Positions 60,965 through 64,000 of a DNA stretch of 64,000 nucleotides are shown piece by piece. This DNA comes from Lumbricus terrestris. Lineage: Eukaryota > Annelida > Clitellata > Crassiclitellata > Lumbricidae. The stretch covers positions 32,523,280-32,587,279 of the forward strand of contig OX457047.1 in the NCBI GenBank assembly GCA_949752735.1, given 5' to 3'. Position 1 is the stretch's first letter, and every line of letters starts with the position of its first letter. The notes beneath the pieces were generated by a model. That model did not search any database. It was not told the origin of the DNA and saw only the letters and a list, made by a program, of their open reading frames with translations. The translations under genes were made by a program, and so were the position numbers.

Positions 60965-61215
60965 CATAATAATAATGATAATAATAATAATAATAAAAAG
61001 GGTAATAATAATAATAATGATAATAATAACATTTATAATTTCTATGGTGCAGTGACACAGTCATGTCATTACAAGGACACCTCACATGCAACTAACAGCA
61101 GGATGGGCCTTACAAAACAAATATCTTATTCTGCTGATTCCTTTGTTACGCACTTGTATAAATTCGATCCTCAGTCCAGGTTTATACACAAGGTTGAGAA
61201 GGGCCATCCCCTTAG
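60965..61215 (-). repeat. Repeat with ATT tail, minus orientation
   Basis: (AAT)n at 60965-61030, then ctatggtgcagtgacacagt and catgtcattacaaggac, matching 59135-59290. Confidence 0.55.
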
Positions 61216-62072
61216 GGACAACCATTTAAATCACTTCATTTTGGTGCAAAAAGAATAAAAATGCAGATAAATGTTTTAGAGGATATAAAAAGTTATTTTT
61301 TTTATTATTGATGTATGACCGAGTACAGCTCCTGAACCAGAAGTCCGTTAGAGCATTATCTCTCTCTGTGTCATATCAAGAACCACTTTATAATGAGATC
61401 ATGTTTTAATGAGTTTATTATTTTTATGCAAATTAAGTTAAGATCCATGTCCGCAACTCTGTTAATAGCAGATATGATGTTGTTATGAAGAGCTATATAG
61501 CACGTTACCAGTGTATAAACTTATCTCAGAGGCCAGTGGTGACTGGTTTATATTTCTGCTGATCATGATGCATGCCTGGCAGACTCAGCTTTTAATTGCA
61601 GTTTAGAAACTCTAAATTCCCCTTCTTGTTATTTATTTCGGTCATATATAATGTGCATGCATTTTATTCCATGTATTGAATAAATTATAATGTTCTTCCT
61701 TGTCGTAGCAACAGACCAGGTGAAATCAATTGTAGGCTAAGATTGATCACCTGTTCGCAAACAGAGTCTTTATTCTTTTATACTTCTGCTGCTGAAATAA
61801 AATAATTTACTGCAATTCACGCACAATTGTAAATGTTGGGAGAGGGTTTAGGGTATTGTAAAACACTCTGGCACAAGAGGCAGAAGATCCTGCTACCCTT
61901 CCAATGGGTAGACTCACCTTGCATTCGCCATATGACATTAGTAAAATGAGAAGCAGTAGGTTGTGATGGCTACCAAACGGTTAAATTCGACTCCTGTTAT
62001 TATGACTTGTGATCATTCAAGACTATGACTTGTAATCAAACTGCGTCCATGTAAGTTTGAGAATAATAAACG

Positions 62073-62318
62073 CGTGTGGGGCGTGGTGGTGTAGTGGGTG
62101 TGTTCATTGCCTTGAAGCCGGAAGGTTCGAGGTTCGAATCCACCTCAAGTCGCCGCGTAGGGACCTTGGGCAAGTCCTTCGCTCGCAATTGCTCAGCGCT
62201 TCGGCGTGAAACTCCGCTGCAGTGTCCGCTGTGCAGTCGGGAGCGCCTCTGAGTAGAGAGCTTGAAGGGGCGCTATAACAAGTGCACATACATACATACA
62301 TACATACATACATACATA
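62073..62318 (+). repeat. tRNA-derived SINE, family 1, with 25-bp target duplication
   Basis: Complete copy: A box TGGTGTAGTGGG, B box GGTTCGAATCC, central block, gcctctgagtagagagcttg tail, ggggcgctataac and (CATA)n. It is flanked by a 25-bp direct repeat with one mismatch (62048-62072 and 62319-62343; core agtttgagaataataaacg). A long duplication is the mark of LINE-driven insertion, and the near-identity suggests youth. Confidence 0.93.
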
Positions 62319-62493
62319 CATGTCAGTTTGAGAATAATAAACGACGATCACTATTATTATTAATTAGGCATTAAATAATAATTTGATGGAATTATCTCAA
62401 ACTGCTCATCTATGCTAATGTCCTCTTACCTGGAAATGTTCTACATGTTGTTTATTGTTATGCTGATTGTAGTAATTGCTGGTTGCTTTGTAG

Positions 62494-62622
62494 AATAATA
62501 GCAAAATGGCTGTGGGTGATGCACCCTGGGTTTCAGCGGGTGACAACAAGCCGAGCCCACACAACAACACTCCTACCGTCACGCACACGTCTACCCCCGG
62601 CGGGCAGAGAACCTCGGAAAAG
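62494..62622 (+). CDS. CSNK1G: Casein kinase 1 gamma, exon 8
   Basis: Acceptor gctttgtag, donor GTAGAT, 129 bp, phase 0 at both ends. It encodes a polar Asn/Thr/Pro/Gly-rich linker (PSPHNNTPTVTHTSTPGG) just after the kinase domain. It aligns only in position with the vertebrate tail. Supported by phase and splice sites more than by sequence. Confidence 0.75.
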
Positions 62623-63095
62623 GTAGATTGATTGGACCTCGTAGTTTTTCTTTCGTGAAGATCAAAGATTTATCTCGTAAAAATATTTCAGGTAGAGGTA
62701 TTGGTGCAAGACCAATCCGTTTTTCGCTACTCTTTCTGATTACAATTTGTCTGGACATGCAACTGTTTTTTTTGCTCACTGTGTGTTAGAATGGCATCTG
62801 TTTACCTATGAGTGCTGATGTTGCATGCACGGTGAAAAACAACAAATTTGGACTTTTATTCTCAAACTGAATATGAATAGCCTTTAGGTGCTGGGAACTG
62901 TGAGCTCTGCAGGTGAGAAAACTTTGTCATCAGACCATTCGTGGCCCTCCAGCCAGCTTTTTGACACGACTGGTATACAGCAATCAAATCTGATGGTGAT
63001 GGTTTTATGTATTTACAATACCCTGCTCTTTGCTGTCTTTCATCCTGCTGTGTATGTGTGTATATATGTATGCGTGGATATATGTCGTGTTGTAG

Positions 63096-63206
63096 CATTA
63101 TGCTCCACCAGAGGCGTACTGGGGCGATCAGAACAACGCTCCAAGCAGACTTCCGGTCTACACTGGACCAGCGCATCTAGATGCATATAGGACTTCTTCA
63201 ATACAA
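63096..63206 (+). CDS. CSNK1G: Casein kinase 1 gamma, exon 9
   Basis: Acceptor gtgttgtag, donor GTACGC, 111 bp, phase 0 at both ends. It reads HYAPPEAYWGDQNNAPSRLP and ends DAYRTSSIQ. I know no equivalent in vertebrates. The palmitoylated cysteine cluster and basic end expected at the C-terminus are not reached. Confidence 0.65.
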
Positions 63207-63624
63207 GTACGCGTATTTCCCATTGCACGTAAATTTGCATCATCTTATATATTGATCGGCGGTATCATCGCAGTGCTTCTATATCACCATTAACGTGATA
63301 AATCATCAATCAGTCAGTGTTGTGTCAGCGCATTTCTATTTCGAGTGATTTAAGTCGCCGCCTAAGGCATGGAGGAAATTGTATTCTTATCAGAACGCTA
63401 TGCCTTATCTCTGCTGTGGCCACCCTTAAGGCAAGACTTTAGTCACAGTTCTTGGTCAGCAAGAAGTAAAAGCCAAGACTTCTTTGCTGATGATGTCACT
63501 TATCATCTGTTGTGATTTTACATGTTTTTTAATGATACAGGACTGAAAGTGAGAAACAAATCACCAATGGTGCGATAGGCATTAAAATGTAATCCTGCGC
63601 TCGTTACTAACGTGCACCACAAGG

Positions 63625-63775
63625 GATTGTATTCATTCAGTCATTCATTCAGTCATTCATTCAGTCATTCATTCGTTCAGTCATTCATTCAGTCATTCAT
63701 TCATTCAATTCATTCTATGGACTTATGTAGCATCCTTTAAGAAATCTACTCAGGAGCGCTCCCAGCCAAAGAAAA
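63625..63775 (-). repeat. LINE 3' end with a GAAT/GACT tail
   Basis: On the - strand ggctgggagcgctcctgagt and ttaaaggatgctacataag are followed by a gaatgaatgactgaat array at 63712-63625. It shows how a tail microsatellite arises. Confidence 0.65.
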
Positions 63776-63901
63776 ATAGACTTGAGAAGATTTATGGATA
63801 CATGTACTGGTTGTTGCTTGTCCAAATTCACTACCGCATTAAATGGCCAAATGATGTTGCATTTTTCGTTATTCATCAGTTAACCTTGCTTGGCAAGTCA
63901 G

Positions 63902-63946
63902 AACACGACGACTGCAAACGATGAAGCAGGAGGCATTCTGTATGTG
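63902..63946 (+). CDS. CSNK1G: Possible CSNK1G exon 10 (tentative)
   Basis: Between a weak acceptor (caagtcag) and GTAAAG, phase 0 sequence reads NTTTANDEAGGILYV. It loosely recalls the NGELNTDDPTAG segment near the C-terminus of vertebrate CK1 gamma. The pyrimidine tract is poor. It could be chance. Confidence 0.2.
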
Positions 63947-64000
63947 GTAAAGCAGCAGCAGCAGTTTGTGTTAGTGGGGTTAATAGATAGACCCCTGAAT

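Larger units (their letters stand above)
60934..62493 (+). other. CSNK1G: CSNK1G intron 7
   Basis: GTAAGA to gctttgtag. It holds an ATT-tailed repeat and a young SINE. I see nothing in about 61260-62040. Confidence 0.85.

Overview
The window is animal (metazoan) nuclear DNA: spliced genes with GT-AG introns, one intron of about 31.6 kb, AT-rich intergenic sequence and a dense mix of tRNA-derived SINEs, LINE 3' ends, non-autonomous hAT elements, a Helitron, a Ty3/gypsy element and many microsatellites. The repeat mix suggests a non-vertebrate animal, probably aquatic, but I cannot place it to phylum from sequence alone. No bacterial-type genes, rRNA, functional tRNA or CRISPR array was seen.

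Two host genes are supported, both on the + strand. At 3233-6199 lie the last three coding exons of a CCDC174-like gene (a nuclear, splicing-associated coiled-coil protein), with a long C-terminal tail absent from the vertebrate protein. From 9817 to past the right edge lies a casein kinase 1 gamma gene (CSNK1G). Nine exons (9817-10000, 41595-41635, 48786-48855, 52014-52162, 53332-53566, 58939-59109, 60785-60933, 62494-62622, 63096-63206) join in frame to 413 codons. They encode the whole kinase domain with all catalytic residues. The membrane-anchoring C-terminus characteristic of the family must lie beyond the window.

The left edge (1-2692) is the 5' part of a Ty3/gypsy LTR retrotransposon on the - strand: LTR, primer-binding site and an open gag-protease frame of at least 628 codons that runs off the edge. 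It is probably nested antisense in a CCDC174 intron.

The rest is repeat-shaped intron and intergenic DNA. Seven short elements with inverted ends were found, and six of them have identical or near-identical 8-bp target duplications, the mark of the hAT superfamily. A 2.4-kb transposon with a decayed transposase (55602-58010) also has a perfect 8-bp duplication. A 725-bp non-autonomous Helitron lies at 34914-35638. Two tRNA-derived SINE families share a central block. The 3' end of the commoner one matches the 3' end of the LINE fragments scattered through the window, the classic sign of a SINE that borrows LINE machinery. Several microsatellites, including a 304-bp ATGT array, are SINE or LINE tails.
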